From the NCBI RefSeq assembly GCF_014195535.1, contig NZ_JACIBY010000001.1, positions 747,748-811,747 on the forward strand: a DNA stretch of 64,000 bases, read 5' to 3'. How positions within the stretch are numbered: position 1 is the stretch's first letter; each line of letters begins with the position of its first letter. Of this stretch, positions 25,420 to 34,759 are shown one piece after another. The position numbers and the translations under genes were made by a program. A model generated the notes under the pieces. That model was not told where the DNA came from, did not search any database, and saw only the letters and a program-made list of their open reading frames with translations. Origin of the DNA: Runella defluvii. GTDB taxonomy: Bacteria > Bacteroidota > Bacteroidia > Cytophagales > Spirosomataceae.

Positions 25420-28098
25420 ATGAAGAGAATATTTTACATTCTAACAGCCGTTTTAGGTATGAATTACGCCGCTTCTGCTCAGTTCCCAGGAGGAGGAGGC
25501 TTTGGTGGTGGTGGTATGGGAAGAGGAGGGGATCGCAACGGTTCAATGGGAGGAATGAATCAACAACAGAAAGCGTTGCCTGATCTTCCTAAAGGAAACG
25601 GTCGTATCTCAGGAATTGTGGTTGACTCAGTATCAGGCAAGCCAGTGGAGTATGCTACTGTGGCCATTTTTGATGTAAAGTCAGGAAAGCCTGTCGATGG
25701 AACAGTGACGGATGTGAAAGGTGCATTTTTGTTAAAGAGTGTGCCCGATGGTGATTTTAAATTTGTGGTAAGTTTTATCGGTTACAAAAACACCGAAGTT
25801 GCTAAATTGACCATTGGTAAAGGACAAAAAGAGCAAAACTTAGGCAATGTGAGCCTTCCACCAGATGTACTTACGCTGACTGAAGTAACGGTAAAAGGTG
25901 AAAAAGCCCTTATCGAAGACAAAGTGGACCGCTTGGTGTACAACGCCGAAAAAGATATTTCTAACGCAGGTGGTGACGCTGGAGACGTACTTCGTAAAGT
26001 GCCGATGCTTTCGGTGGACTTGGACGGAAACGTGTCGATGCGTGGAAGCCAAAACATCCGCGTGCTTATCAATGGCAAGCCTTCGACCATCGTTGCCAAC
26101 AGCGTAGCCGATGCGTTGAAAATGATTCCTTCTGACCAAATCAAAACGATTGAAGTAATCACGTCGCCTTCAGCAAAATACGACGCGGAAGGTTCGGCAG
26201 GGATTATTAACATCATTACCAAGAAAAACAACCTTCAAGGAATCACAGGGTCGGTTGATATAGCAGGTGGTAATCGTTCGAGCAACTTGTTTGGAAACGT
26301 CAACTTGCGTACCAAGAAATTGGGAGTTGGCCTCAATGCAGGTGGCCGTATGATGTACCCGCCAACGGGTGGTTATATCGACATCAGCCGCGAACTTGCC
26401 AACGGTCAGACTTTGCGTACACGTCAAGAAAATAACGGACAACAGTTGGGTGGTTTTGGAAACGTTCAGTTGAGCTTAGATTACTCGATTGATGCTAAAA
26501 ATAGCCTTACGTTTAGTGCCCGCAATAGCCGCCGTGCGTTTAATCTCGATAACACCCAGCAGTCGTATAGCTTTATTAATAGCGTAAAAACACCTACGTT
26601 TGGTAACGAAATTAATACCAAGAATTTGGGGAATAACTTAGACCTCAACTTGGACTATACCCGCAAGTTTGAGAAAGAAGGAAAAGAGTTTAGTGTGTTG
26701 GCCCAGTTTAGCCAAAACACGGGTGATAACAGCTACACGCGTGATTTGTATCAAGGATTGTCAGTAGGCGAAATCACTTACCGTGAAAGTAACCCCAACA
26801 AGAGCAAGACACAAGAACGCACAGTACAAATTGACTACCAAGACCCGTTGAGCCAATACGTACAAATCGAAACAGGGGCTAAAATGATTTTGCGCCACAT
26901 CGAAAGTGATTTCCGTTTCAACTACGACAGCACAGGAACAGGTATATTGAAAGCCAATCCACTTCGTACCAACGTATTTAGCTACGACCAAAACGTGTAT
27001 GCGGGTTACCTATCTTTCTTGTTCCAAACCAAAAACAAGTGGGGCTTCAAACCTGGTCTTCGTTACGAATACACGCAGTTAGCTGCTAAGTACCAAGATG
27101 CGCCAGAAACAAACTTGCCTGATTTTGGCTCATTGATTCCAAGTTTGACGGTATCGAAAAGCTTGCGAGGTGGAAAAACAATCCGTTTTAGCTACAACCG
27201 TCGTATTCAGCGTCCTTCGATTCAGTTCTTGAATCCTAACGTTTCACAAAGTGATCCTTTCAATATCTCGTTTGGTAACCCGAACTTGAACCCTGAATAT
27301 ACCAACAACTTTGAAGTAAACTTGAGTACGTTCTTCAAAACAACGACCTTGAACTTCTCAGCTTATACCCGTATGACCGACAACTCGATTGAGACGGTTC
27401 GTTATCGTGGTGGCCAAGAATTGTTTAACCAATTGACCTTGGCACAGGGCGTAAGTACTGGAACAGTAGTTGTGAATAACAATTCTCTGTTAACAACTTT
27501 CCAAAACATTGGAAGCAACCGTGCGTACGGACTTAACGTGTTTGCGATGGTAAAACCAGCCCGTGGATTGACCATCAATGGTAACTTCGATGTGCGTTAT
27601 ATCATGTTGAACAGCCCTGCGTTGGGAATCAGCAACCAAAACTGGACATTTAACCTTTTTGGACAAGTACAGTACCAATTAGGGAAAGACTGGAGTGCGC
27701 AGTTGTTCGGATTTGGACGTGCTCGTGAAATTCAGTTGCAAGGAACGCAAGGTGGATTTATGGGCTATAGCTTCAACATCTTGAAAGAATTCAAAAAGAA
27801 ACAAGCAAGCCTTGGCTTTGGTGCTGAGAACTTCTTGCAAAATGCCTTCAAACAGCGTACAAATTTAAGCAGCAGCACACCGGGTAACGTATTTACTCAG
27901 GAGCAAGTTAACTACATGTACAACCGTGGTTTCCGTATTACGTTCCGCAAGCGTTTTGGTAAGATGTCTTTTGATGGCAACTTCTTCCAACGTAAGAAAA
28001 GCGTGAACAACGACGACTCGAAACAAGGCGGTGATAACTCCAACGATGGCGGTGGCCAAGGTGGTGGAGGCGGCATGGGTGGACGCCGTGGTGGTTAG
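25420..28098 (+). CDS. TonB-dependent receptor-type outer membrane beta-barrel protein
   Basis: 892-residue outer-membrane protein. Domains in order: signal peptide (1-21, ending ASAQ), glycine-rich stretch (about 24-48), carboxypeptidase regulatory-like beta-sandwich (about 62-140), plug domain (about 145-270, including DVLRKVPMLSVDLDGNVSMR) and a long outer membrane barrel (about 280-865). The C-terminus is again glycine-rich. No typical TonB box is obvious after the signal peptide, so TonB use is uncertain; the family is annotated as 'outer membrane beta-barrel family' in Bacteroidota. No SusD gene follows, so it is not a classical SusCD pair. It ends just before a strong terminator. Confidence 0.88.
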   Translation: MKRIFYILTAVLGMNYAASAQFPGGGGFGGGGMGRGGDRNGSMGGMNQQQKALPDLPKGNGRISGIVVDSVSGKPVEYATVAIFDVKSGKPVDGTVTDVKGAFLLKSVPDGDFKFVVSFIGYKNTEVAKLTIGKGQKEQNLGNVSLPPDVLTLTEVTVKGEKALIEDKVDRLVYNAEKDISNAGGDAGDVLRKVPMLSVDLDGNVSMRGSQNIRVLINGKPSTIVANSVADALKMIPSDQIKTIEVITSPSAKYDAEGSAGIINIITKKNNLQGITGSVDIAGGNRSSNLFGNVNLRTKKLGVGLNAGGRMMYPPTGGYIDISRELANGQTLRTRQENNGQQLGGFGNVQLSLDYSIDAKNSLTFSARNSRRAFNLDNTQQSYSFINSVKTPTFGNEINTKNLGNNLDLNLDYTRKFEKEGKEFSVLAQFSQNTGDNSYTRDLYQGLSVGEITYRESNPNKSKTQERTVQIDYQDPLSQYVQIETGAKMILRHIESDFRFNYDSTGTGILKANPLRTNVFSYDQNVYAGYLSFLFQTKNKWGFKPGLRYEYTQLAAKYQDAPETNLPDFGSLIPSLTVSKSLRGGKTIRFSYNRRIQRPSIQFLNPNVSQSDPFNISFGNPNLNPEYTNNFEVNLSTFFKTTTLNFSAYTRMTDNSIETVRYRGGQELFNQLTLAQGVSTGTVVVNNNSLLTTFQNIGSNRAYGLNVFAMVKPARGLTINGNFDVRYIMLNSPALGISNQNWTFNLFGQVQYQLGKDWSAQLFGFGRAREIQLQGTQGGFMGYSFNILKEFKKKQASLGFGAENFLQNAFKQRTNLSSSTPGNVFTQEQVNYMYNRGFRITFRKRFGKMSFDGNFFQRKKSVNNDDSKQGGDNSNDGGGQGGGGGMGGRRGG

Positions 28099-28131
28099 GA
28101 CAGCTTTTTGATTATATCCATATCGTTAGAA

Positions 28132-28164
28132 AAAAGCCCCTACCGAGCAATCGGAGGGGCTTTT
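28132..28164. terminator. Rho-independent terminator after the TonB-type barrel gene
   Basis: Stem AAAAGCCCC / GGGGCTTTT with an inner CCGA-GCAA-TCGG stem, followed by a T-run on the plus strand, 33 bases after the stop. Confidence 0.88.
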
Positions 28165-28197
28165 GCTTTGGATGCCAAAACCATTTGCTGGTATTGA

Positions 28198-28311
28198 GGA
28201 GGTTGTGAGCAACCTCCCGTGACAGGGGTTGCTTACAACCCCGCTTTTTTCGTGTGTGGGAGGTTGCTCACAACCTCCCGTGACAAAGGTTGCTTACAAC
28301 CCCACTTTTTT
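28198..28311. repeat. Two tandem ~60-bp units of paired GGTTG-NNNN-CAACC hairpins
   Basis: Four hairpins: GGAGGTTG-TGAG-CAACCTCC (28198-28217), GGGGTTG-CTTA-CAACCCC (28225-28242), GGGAGGTTG-CTCA-CAACCTCCC (28258-28279) and GGTTG-CTTA-CAACC (28288-28301). Each second hairpin is followed by six T, so the units also look like plus-strand terminators. They lie between converging genes. Confidence 0.85.
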
Positions 28312-28316
28312 GAGAT

Positions 28317-29177
28317 TTACTTCAATTTTTTGTTAAACAACTCAATCGTCCGACCCCAAGCTTGTTTAGCCACAGCTTCGTTGTAGCGGGTAGGTGCGGT
28401 ATCGTTGTTGAAAGCGTGTTGGGCACCTTCGTACACAAAAATTTGGTAATCGGTACCTGCTTTTTTGAGGGCTTCTTCATAGGCAGGGATACCCGCATTT
28501 ACGCGCTCGTCGAGACCCCCGTAGTGGAGCATCAACGACGCCTTGATTTTAGGGACATCGGCTGCTTCGGCTTGGCGTCCGTAGTAAGCGACGGCAGCGT
28601 TGAGCGAGGGCACGTTTACGGCAAGCTGATTGGCCATTGCACCGCCCCAACAAAACCCAACACAGCCAGTTTTGCCCGTACAATCGGCACGGCCTTTTAA
28701 GTAATCAAAAGCTTTGATGAAATTACTGAGGTTCTTTTTGGCGTCGAGTTGTCCAAAGTAGGAGCGTGCTTTTTCGTCGTCTCCGTTGGGTGTTCCTCCA
28801 AAGGGCGAGAGGGCGTCGGGAGCAAGGGCAATAAAGCCCGCCAAAGCCACGCGGCGAGCAACGTCTTCAATGTGCGGGTTAAGTCCACGGTTTTCGTGAA
28901 TGACCACCACCGCAGGGTACTTGCCAGTTCCTGCTGGGCGAGCTAAGTAACCCTTCATTTGGGTTTCTTCTCCTGGATAAGTAACATACTCGGTCGTAAG
29001 ACGCTCATCGTTGCGTTTGACCGTCATTGCATTGGCATAATTGACTTCCAAAAGCGGTAAAACGGCCATGGCAGCGGCGGTGCTGCCCGTGAGTGAAGTA
29101 AGGCGTTGAAAAAAATCTTCGCGCTTGAGGGGTTTGTGGGTGTACTCGTCGAAGAGGTTAATAATGCGTTGATCCAT
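28317..29177 (-). CDS. Dienelactone hydrolase family protein
   Basis: Alpha/beta-hydrolase of 286 aa from ATG 29177 (a TTG-type start at 29228 would add 17 residues). The DLH triad is visible: cysteine nucleophile in GFCWGG (about 169-174), aspartate in HYGGLDERV (about 216-224) and histidine in GAQHAFNN (about 252-259); the HENRGLNPH loop (about 90-98) supplies the conserved glutamate. An N-terminal hydrophobic stretch GSTAAAMAVLPLLEVNYANA (about 31-50) follows a basic region, as in YghX-type members, and may export or anchor it. Substrate unknown; the family cleaves lactones and esters. Confidence 0.88.
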   Translation of the reverse strand: MDQRIINLFDEYTHKPLKREDFFQRLTSLTGSTAAAMAVLPLLEVNYANAMTVKRNDERLTTEYVTYPGEETQMKGYLARPAGTGKYPAVVVIHENRGLNPHIEDVARRVALAGFIALAPDALSPFGGTPNGDDEKARSYFGQLDAKKNLSNFIKAFDYLKGRADCTGKTGCVGFCWGGAMANQLAVNVPSLNAAVAYYGRQAEAADVPKIKASLMLHYGGLDERVNAGIPAYEEALKKAGTDYQIFVYEGAQHAFNNDTAPTRYNEAVAKQAWGRTIELFNKKLK

Positions 29178-29294
29178 GATGGTAAGTAGTTTAGCAATGG
29201 GTATTGATTCTGAGTAAGTTAATAACACAATTTTGGTTAAAAACTACTTGTTTTTTGGGCGATTTCAAAGCTTCCTATCCTAAAAAATTTACAT

Positions 29295-29322
29295 AAAAAA
29301 GGGCGGTTATTCATAACCGCCC
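29295..29322 (-). terminator. Terminator after topA
   Basis: Perfect stem GGGCGGTTA / TAACCGCCC with a 4-base loop; the six A before it on the plus strand become a U-run for minus-strand transcripts leaving topA. Confidence 0.88.
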
Positions 29323-29361
29323 GCACTTTCAAAAAATAGCTTAAATTGAGATTGCCAAGTC

Positions 29362-31827
29362 CTAGCTCCCTGCTAGTTTTAGGCAATCTTCCAACGTAAG
29401 AGACGCTGGATCGGTATCTTTTGGTATTTTGATGTTGCGTTTTCCAACGGCAATATAAGGGCCGTAAGGGCCACGGAGTACCTTGACCGTTGTGTTTTCG
29501 GGAAACTCTTTGATGACTTTGTTGCTTTCTGCTTCCCGCTTTTTCTGGATGATTTCCAGTGCTTCTTCGCGGGTAAGGCGTTGTAAACTAGCGCCTTTAG
29601 GCAACGAATAGTATTTGTCATCGTGCTTGATAAACGGCCCGTATCGTCCTGTGCCAGTAGTCATTGGTTTTCCTTCCAGCTCGCCGAGTCCTTCACCTTC
29701 GTTGGCAAGGTCGCCGCGTTTGAGCTTAATGGCCAGTACACACGCCTCTTCGCCTACGGTATAAGGGTCGTCGTTGCGGTCGAGCGAATAAAACTTATCG
29801 TCGTGTTTTACGTAAGGCCCGTATTTCCCAACTCCCACAATCATCGGTTTGTCTTCAAAGAACCCAACTTCGCGCGGCAGGGCAAAGAGTTCGAGTGCTT
29901 CTTCGAGCGAGATAGTTTCTACCAACTGCCCTTTTTTGAGGTTGGCGTATTGTGGTTTGGGTTCCCCTTCGATGTTTTCGCCAATCTGAACGTATGGGCC
30001 AAATTTGCCGATACGTGCCGAAACGGGCTTCCCACTTTTAGGGTCGATGCCTAGGTCGTGAACCGTATTTTTCTTAACGATGTTTGAGCCTTCGACATCT
30101 CCGATTTTTTGGTGAAAACCTTGGTAGAAACCATCAATCATTTGTTGCCACGACAGTTTACCTTCGGCAATTTCGTCAAATTCTTTTTCGACATTAGCCG
30201 TAAAAGAAAAATCAACGACGTCAGGGAATAAGTCCACCAAAAAGTCATTCACCACCATGCCTGTGTTGGTGGGAAAAAGTTTTGATTTTTCGGCCCCAAA
30301 CGTCTCTTTACCTTTGGTTTCGGTAAGTTGGTCGTTGCGGAGCGAAAGCTCATTGTATTCGCGTTCTTGTCCTTTTTTGTCTTGCTTTACCACGTATTCG
30401 CGGCGAATGATGGTCGAAAGCGTAGGCGCATAGGTTGATGGTCGCCCAATGCCCATTTCTTCGAGTTGCTTCACCAAACTCGCTTCCGTATAGCGTGGTT
30501 TTGGACGTGAAAATTTCTCCGTTGCTTTAAGAATATTTAAGGCCAACACCTGCCCAATGTTGAGCGGAGGAAGCATTCCTTTGGTATCTTCTTCCTCGTC
30601 GTCTTTCGATTCCAGATATACCTTTAAGAAACCGTCAAATTTAATGACTTCTCCCTGAGCTACGAGTTCTTCCGCAGTAGTCGAAATGCCAATGGTGGCA
30701 ATCGTACGTTCCAGCTGCGCATCAGACATTTGCGATGCAATGGCACGTTTCCAAATCAACTCATACAAGCGTTGCTCGTTGCGGTCGCTACTGGCTTTAA
30801 GTTCTCCAAAATTGGTCGGACGAATGGCTTCGTGGGCTTCCTGTGCCGATTCCGATTTGGTCTTGAAAACCCGCTGTTGGTGGTATTTGTCGCCGTACTC
30901 GGTCGTAATTTGGTCTTTTGCTTTTTGGAGTGCCTCTTCCGATAAGTTGGTAGAGTCCGTACGCATGTACGAGATTTTACCTGCTTCGTAGAGTTTTTGA
31001 GCTACCGTCATGGTTTGGGCCACCGAAAAACTCAGCTTACGCGAAGCCTCTTGTTGTAAGGTAGAGGTAGTAAATGGCGGAGCGGGTGATTTTTTGGCAG
31101 GTTTAACTTCCAAGTTACGGATGCTAAACGTGGCTCCTTTACATTTTTCCAAAAAAGCGCGTGCTTGGGCTTCGGTTTCAAAGTTTTTAGGAAGTTCGGC
31201 TTCCAATACTTTGCCCCCTGCCAAATCGAAACGTGCCGTTACTTTATAGGTGGATTTCGACTCGTGGGCATCTACTTCTCGCTCGCGTTCTACGATGAGG
31301 CGAACCGCCACCGATTGCACCCGTCCTGCTGAGAGGGCGCTGTTGTTGCCGATTTTGATTTTACGCCACAAGACAGGCGAAAGCTCATAGCCTACAAGGC
31401 GGTCGAGAATACGACGTGCCTGTTGGGCATTGACCAAATCCATGTCTATCGAACGTGGACTTTGAATCGCTTTTTGTAGGGCGGTTTTGGTAATTTCTCG
31501 AAAAACAATCCGCTTGGTGCCATCAGACAAGCCTAATGCTTCTTTGAGGTGCCACGAAATGGCTTCTCCTTCACGGTCGTCGTCGGTAGCGAGCCATACT
31601 TCTTCGGAAGACTTGGCAAGCTTTTTCAACTCGTTGATAACTTTGGTTTTATCAGGCGATACTTCGTAGAGGGGTTGGAAACCATTTTTGACATCTACCC
31701 CTAAATCTTTATCGGGTAAGTCACGCACGTGCCCAAAACTGGACTTGACGGTGAAGTCTTTCCCGAGGTATCCTTCAATGGTTTTGGCCTTAGCCGGCGA
31801 CTCTACTATTACTAAGTTTTTTGACAT
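29362..31827 (-). CDS. topA: DNA topoisomerase I
   Basis: Type IA topoisomerase that relaxes negative supercoils, 821 aa from ATG 31827 (an upstream start at 31860 adds 11 residues and overlaps the candidate promoter region less well). The Toprim domain begins NLVIVESPAKAKTIEGYLG (4-22) with the catalytic Glu9 and acidic TDDDREGE (81-88). The catalytic tyrosine is Tyr287 in ISYMRTDS. The C-terminal third has four short topoisomerase C-terminal repeats with GxxGPY/F motifs (GKFGPYVQIG, GKYGPYVKHDDKFYSL, GRYGPFIKHDDKYYSL, GPYGPYIAVG), here without the zinc cysteines of E. coli TopA, as usual in this phylum. Confidence 0.97.
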   Translation of the reverse strand: MSKNLVIVESPAKAKTIEGYLGKDFTVKSSFGHVRDLPDKDLGVDVKNGFQPLYEVSPDKTKVINELKKLAKSSEEVWLATDDDREGEAISWHLKEALGLSDGTKRIVFREITKTALQKAIQSPRSIDMDLVNAQQARRILDRLVGYELSPVLWRKIKIGNNSALSAGRVQSVAVRLIVEREREVDAHESKSTYKVTARFDLAGGKVLEAELPKNFETEAQARAFLEKCKGATFSIRNLEVKPAKKSPAPPFTTSTLQQEASRKLSFSVAQTMTVAQKLYEAGKISYMRTDSTNLSEEALQKAKDQITTEYGDKYHQQRVFKTKSESAQEAHEAIRPTNFGELKASSDRNEQRLYELIWKRAIASQMSDAQLERTIATIGISTTAEELVAQGEVIKFDGFLKVYLESKDDEEEDTKGMLPPLNIGQVLALNILKATEKFSRPKPRYTEASLVKQLEEMGIGRPSTYAPTLSTIIRREYVVKQDKKGQEREYNELSLRNDQLTETKGKETFGAEKSKLFPTNTGMVVNDFLVDLFPDVVDFSFTANVEKEFDEIAEGKLSWQQMIDGFYQGFHQKIGDVEGSNIVKKNTVHDLGIDPKSGKPVSARIGKFGPYVQIGENIEGEPKPQYANLKKGQLVETISLEEALELFALPREVGFFEDKPMIVGVGKYGPYVKHDDKFYSLDRNDDPYTVGEEACVLAIKLKRGDLANEGEGLGELEGKPMTTGTGRYGPFIKHDDKYYSLPKGASLQRLTREEALEIIQKKREAESNKVIKEFPENTTVKVLRGPYGPYIAVGKRNIKIPKDTDPASLTLEDCLKLAGS

Positions 31828-31857
31828 GGAGGGTGTGTTTGGTCCCAATTCTGCCTT

Positions 31858-31865
31858 CAAATATA
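31858..31865 (-). promoter_or_regulatory. Candidate -7 box (TATATTTG on minus strand) for topA
   Basis: CAAATATA on the plus strand is a minus-strand TAnnTTTG 31 bases upstream of the topA ATG. Confidence 0.45.
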
Positions 31866-31989
31866 GGAGGGTTTTGTGTAAAAAATATCAAATCCTTATT
31901 TTGGGCAGACGATTTAAGGGGTTAAACAGGTACTAACTGGTAATAAATAATGCTAGAATAGGGGATTTTTTCGACGAAAAGGCGCACTT

Positions 31990-32427
31990 TTAATCGCTAA
32001 AATTTTGATAAATCGAGTCCATAATCCGAACAAAATGCCCGTAATCTTCCTCGCTGAGCTGTCCCCAGCCTTGCCGACGAATCTCTTTGACGACAGGCAA
32101 TACCGTTTCAAAGGTCTTTTGGCCTTCGGGTTTTAAATAAATATTAAATTTCCGACGGTCTTCCTCCGACATACGCCGTTCGACCAAATCTTTTTTAACG
32201 AGCAAATCCAGAATACGAGTAACGGTCGGGGCATCTTTGGTGGTAAGCTCGGCAAGGGTATTTTGGCTGATTCCTTCGTTGCGAGCCACGTGGTCGATGA
32301 GCACCCATTGGTCCACGGTCAGGTCAAAGCCAGCTTCATTAAAACGCTTTTGTAGGACGTTCCTGATTTTCTTAATGGTGGTGTCGATTTTAAAAAAATA
32401 AGCACGGGAATCAGATGGGTGAGTCAT
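31990..32427 (-). CDS. MarR family transcriptional regulator
   Basis: 145-residue winged-helix regulator. The core is QWVLIDHVARNEGISQNTLA (about 41-60), a recognition helix in TKDAPTVTRILDLLVKKDLV (about 64-83), and the wing with ERRMSEEDRRKFNIYLKPEG (about 84-103), where the DxRr pattern is diagnostic. MarR proteins bind as dimers to palindromic operators and are released by small ligands; target genes are not evident here, since the neighbours are topA and an OmpA-like gene in the opposite direction. Confidence 0.93.
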   Translation of the reverse strand: MTHPSDSRAYFFKIDTTIKKIRNVLQKRFNEAGFDLTVDQWVLIDHVARNEGISQNTLAELTTKDAPTVTRILDLLVKKDLVERRMSEEDRRKFNIYLKPEGQKTFETVLPVVKEIRRQGWGQLSEEDYGHFVRIMDSIYQNFSD

Positions 32428-32603
32428 TTTTATCGTTTACTATAGACCTAGAAACACAAGTTGGCTTACTAACTATTGATTTGCAAAATAAAACAAGAAT
32501 ATCTGACTATCAAATCGTAAGCCACGATAGACGGTAATTTGCTACTAAAACCGTGCTAAAAAACTGTTTGATGAACAAAAAATAAGCCCGATATTTGGCC
32601 TGT

Positions 32604-33884
32604 ATGAAGACGATGTTGCTTTTAGTGGGGGTGTGTGTAGGAGAAGCATGGGGCTCATTTGCTCTCCCAGCCCGTTATTTTACCAAAAAAGAGGAAACCC
32701 TTATGGCAGTGTCCATTGCTGATACGGTTAAGCCTAAGAAGACCAAAGAAACGGTCGTAAAATCGACGTTGGACAATAGCAAAGGGGAGTTAAAGGTTAA
32801 AGACGCCCAGATTGTTGATTCAGAAAAACAGTCGGGATTGATCAAAGTTACCTTCGCGATTCGAGACGTGGAAACAAATGCGCTGCTTACACGGGTTAAA
32901 TTGAGAACCAAAGATTCAAAAACAGGCCAGGAGTTTGAGCCCAAATTTAACAGCGCTGATAAAAATTTTTCCATCAATGTCTTGCCCAATACCGTCGTTA
33001 GTATCTACGTGACGGCCAAAGGATATACCGAGGCGTCGGCCAATATCAACGACATCAAGCACGACCGAGTGTTGGGGTTTGAGCTTCAAAAAATAAAACC
33101 ATCGGTACTAAAAATTAGGGTGTTAGACAAAGCAACGGATCGACCCATTATCGGCAGTATTCTCAATGTACGTACCAAAAGTAATAATGACGTTGAGTTT
33201 ATGGCCTTAAAAGATGGTTTTACTGAACTGACCTACGATGCTGAAGAGCAATTAGAAGTGGAGGCTTCGGCCAAAGGATTCACCCCTGATACCAAACAAA
33301 TAACGATAGAAACGGCGCTGACTGGTAAGTCGTACGAACTAACGTACCGATTAGATAAAACGGCGGCTCCCGCTGCTCCTGCACCACCCGCGCCAACCCC
33401 TACGCCGCCTCCTGTGGTAGCGACCACGCCGCCCCCTGCTGCTCCCAAGGCTACTGCTGCGACCAACGAACCGCCTAGAACGTCGGTATTTTCTAAAGAA
33501 CCACCGAAAGCTCCTGCACCATCGCCTTTTAGCGAGTTGGTCAAGGGGAAGGTAATTACGCTAAATAATATTTATTTTGACCAAAGTAGCCCCGTGCTAC
33601 GCCCAGAGTCGGCGCCACAGTTGGATGAGTTGGTGGCGATTTTACAAAAAAATCCAACGGCACGAATCGAAATCCGTGGGCATACCGATAATGCGGGAGA
33701 TTTTGACTTGAACGTCAAACTTTCGCGGGAGCGTTGCCAAGCAGTGGTCGAATATTTAAAAACAAAGGGCATCAGTGCCGACCGCCTCGAAAGTAGAGGT
33801 CGAGGCCCTCTTGACCCTCTTGCTCCCAATACTTCTGAAGAAAACCGCAAAAGAAACCGCCGAGTAGAGTTTGTTGCGCTTTAG
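32604..33884 (+). CDS. OmpA family outer-membrane protein with Ig-like and Pro-rich regions
   Basis: About 426 residues from ATG 32604 (an in-frame TTG lies three codons upstream). A signal-like hydrophobic N-terminus is followed by two beta-sandwich-like repeats (about 60-145 and 150-245; both contain a 'TAKGYTEAS'/'SAKGFTPDT' strand), a Pro/Ala/Thr linker (about 250-305) and a C-terminal OmpA domain (about 315-426). The peptidoglycan-binding motif is seen in IYFDQSSPVLRPES and RIEIRGHTDNAGDFDLNVKL, ending RKRNRRVEFVAL. It should tether the outer membrane to peptidoglycan from the periplasmic side. Confidence 0.9.
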   Translation: MKTMLLLVGVCVGEAWGSFALPARYFTKKEETLMAVSIADTVKPKKTKETVVKSTLDNSKGELKVKDAQIVDSEKQSGLIKVTFAIRDVETNALLTRVKLRTKDSKTGQEFEPKFNSADKNFSINVLPNTVVSIYVTAKGYTEASANINDIKHDRVLGFELQKIKPSVLKIRVLDKATDRPIIGSILNVRTKSNNDVEFMALKDGFTELTYDAEEQLEVEASAKGFTPDTKQITIETALTGKSYELTYRLDKTAAPAAPAPPAPTPTPPPVVATTPPPAAPKATAATNEPPRTSVFSKEPPKAPAPSPFSELVKGKVITLNNIYFDQSSPVLRPESAPQLDELVAILQKNPTARIEIRGHTDNAGDFDLNVKLSRERCQAVVEYLKTKGISADRLESRGRGPLDPLAPNTSEENRKRNRRVEFVAL

Positions 33885-33888
33885 ATTA

Positions 33889-33920
33889 CCCTTTGCCAAC
33901 TTGCCTTTTGCCCATTTGTT
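33889..33920. repeat. GCAAACTTGCC-type dispersed repeat
   Basis: CCTTTGCCAACTTGCCTTTTG and neighbours fill the 37-base gap between converging genes. Same word family as 10874-11040 and 62164-62203. Confidence 0.55.
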
Positions 33921-33921
33921 T

Positions 33922-34731
33922 TTACTTCCAAAACGGCCAACGAAGCACAAAATGCTGTTTGCGTTGCTGCTGCCGAAAAAAAACTAAACCCACGGCGGCT
34001 AAGTCGATGGTGGCTGAAACGGATGGGTGGACTTTGATGTATTCCCACGCTTGTTCCATTTCAGGCGACCAGTGAATGTCGTCAAAAACGAAGAGACTAT
34101 CGTTGTGCGCTTTGGTCAAACACGTTTCAAAGTACCTTACTGTAGGTTCGTAGCGATGATTGGCGTCAAAAAAAACAAAATCAAGGCGTTGGGTGTCTTC
34201 AACGGCTTTGGGAAGTGTCTCGTCCAAATTTCCTACCACCGTCTGAATGGGTAACGATTGCTGTGGAGACAATGCACGATTGGCCCACGACTTAAAATTT
34301 TGCTGGGCAACGCTCGCCGTTTCGGGGCAGCCTTCAAAGGTAGTGATGTGGGCCGAGGGATTGGCTTGCGCCATGTAGAGTGTTGTCAGCCCAAGCGAGG
34401 TGCCTAAATCAAAAATAGAATGATACTCAAAACGCTGAATGAGGCGATAGAACAGCCGCGCCAACCGCGCCGATTTTTTGGAATGCTGGGCAATGTCTTT
34501 TACTTGTCGAGTAGAAGAAGCATTGACCCGAGAACCTGCGCCGTAGTCCGTGATTTGGAGGGTTTCTTGGCTGTGAAGCATCGTTTGGCGAATAGCTTCA
34601 ATAACCTCAAAAGAAGGGAGTTGAGGGTCTTTTTTTATTGTATTTAGGTACAAATCAAATACAAACGGAGAGTGAAGTCCGTGCTCGTCTTGAGCTTTCA
34701 AAAAGTAGTTGAAAAGCGAACGTAATTGCAA
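33922..34731 (-). CDS. Class I SAM-dependent methyltransferase
   Basis: 269-residue Rossmann-fold methyltransferase resembling O-methyltransferases. Motif I is SIFDLGTSLGLTTLYMA (about 104-120), the acidic ribose-binding residue follows in HITTFEGCPE (about 128-137), and FVFFDANHRYEP (about 183-194) is the motif-IV aspartate region. The N-terminus AQDEHGLHSPFVFDLY is shared by a group of Bacteroidota methyltransferases of unknown substrate. The start is TTG at 34731; no in-frame ATG was found before an upstream stop or at a sensible place. Cytoplasmic. Confidence 0.85.
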   Translation of the reverse strand: MQLRSLFNYFLKAQDEHGLHSPFVFDLYLNTIKKDPQLPSFEVIEAIRQTMLHSQETLQITDYGAGSRVNASSTRQVKDIAQHSKKSARLARLFYRLIQRFEYHSIFDLGTSLGLTTLYMAQANPSAHITTFEGCPETASVAQQNFKSWANRALSPQQSLPIQTVVGNLDETLPKAVEDTQRLDFVFFDANHRYEPTVRYFETCLTKAHNDSLFVFDDIHWSPEMEQAWEYIKVHPSVSATIDLAAVGLVFFRQQQRKQHFVLRWPFWK

Positions 34732-34759
34732 AATAGGGTGATTAGGTAAGAAGTTGTCT

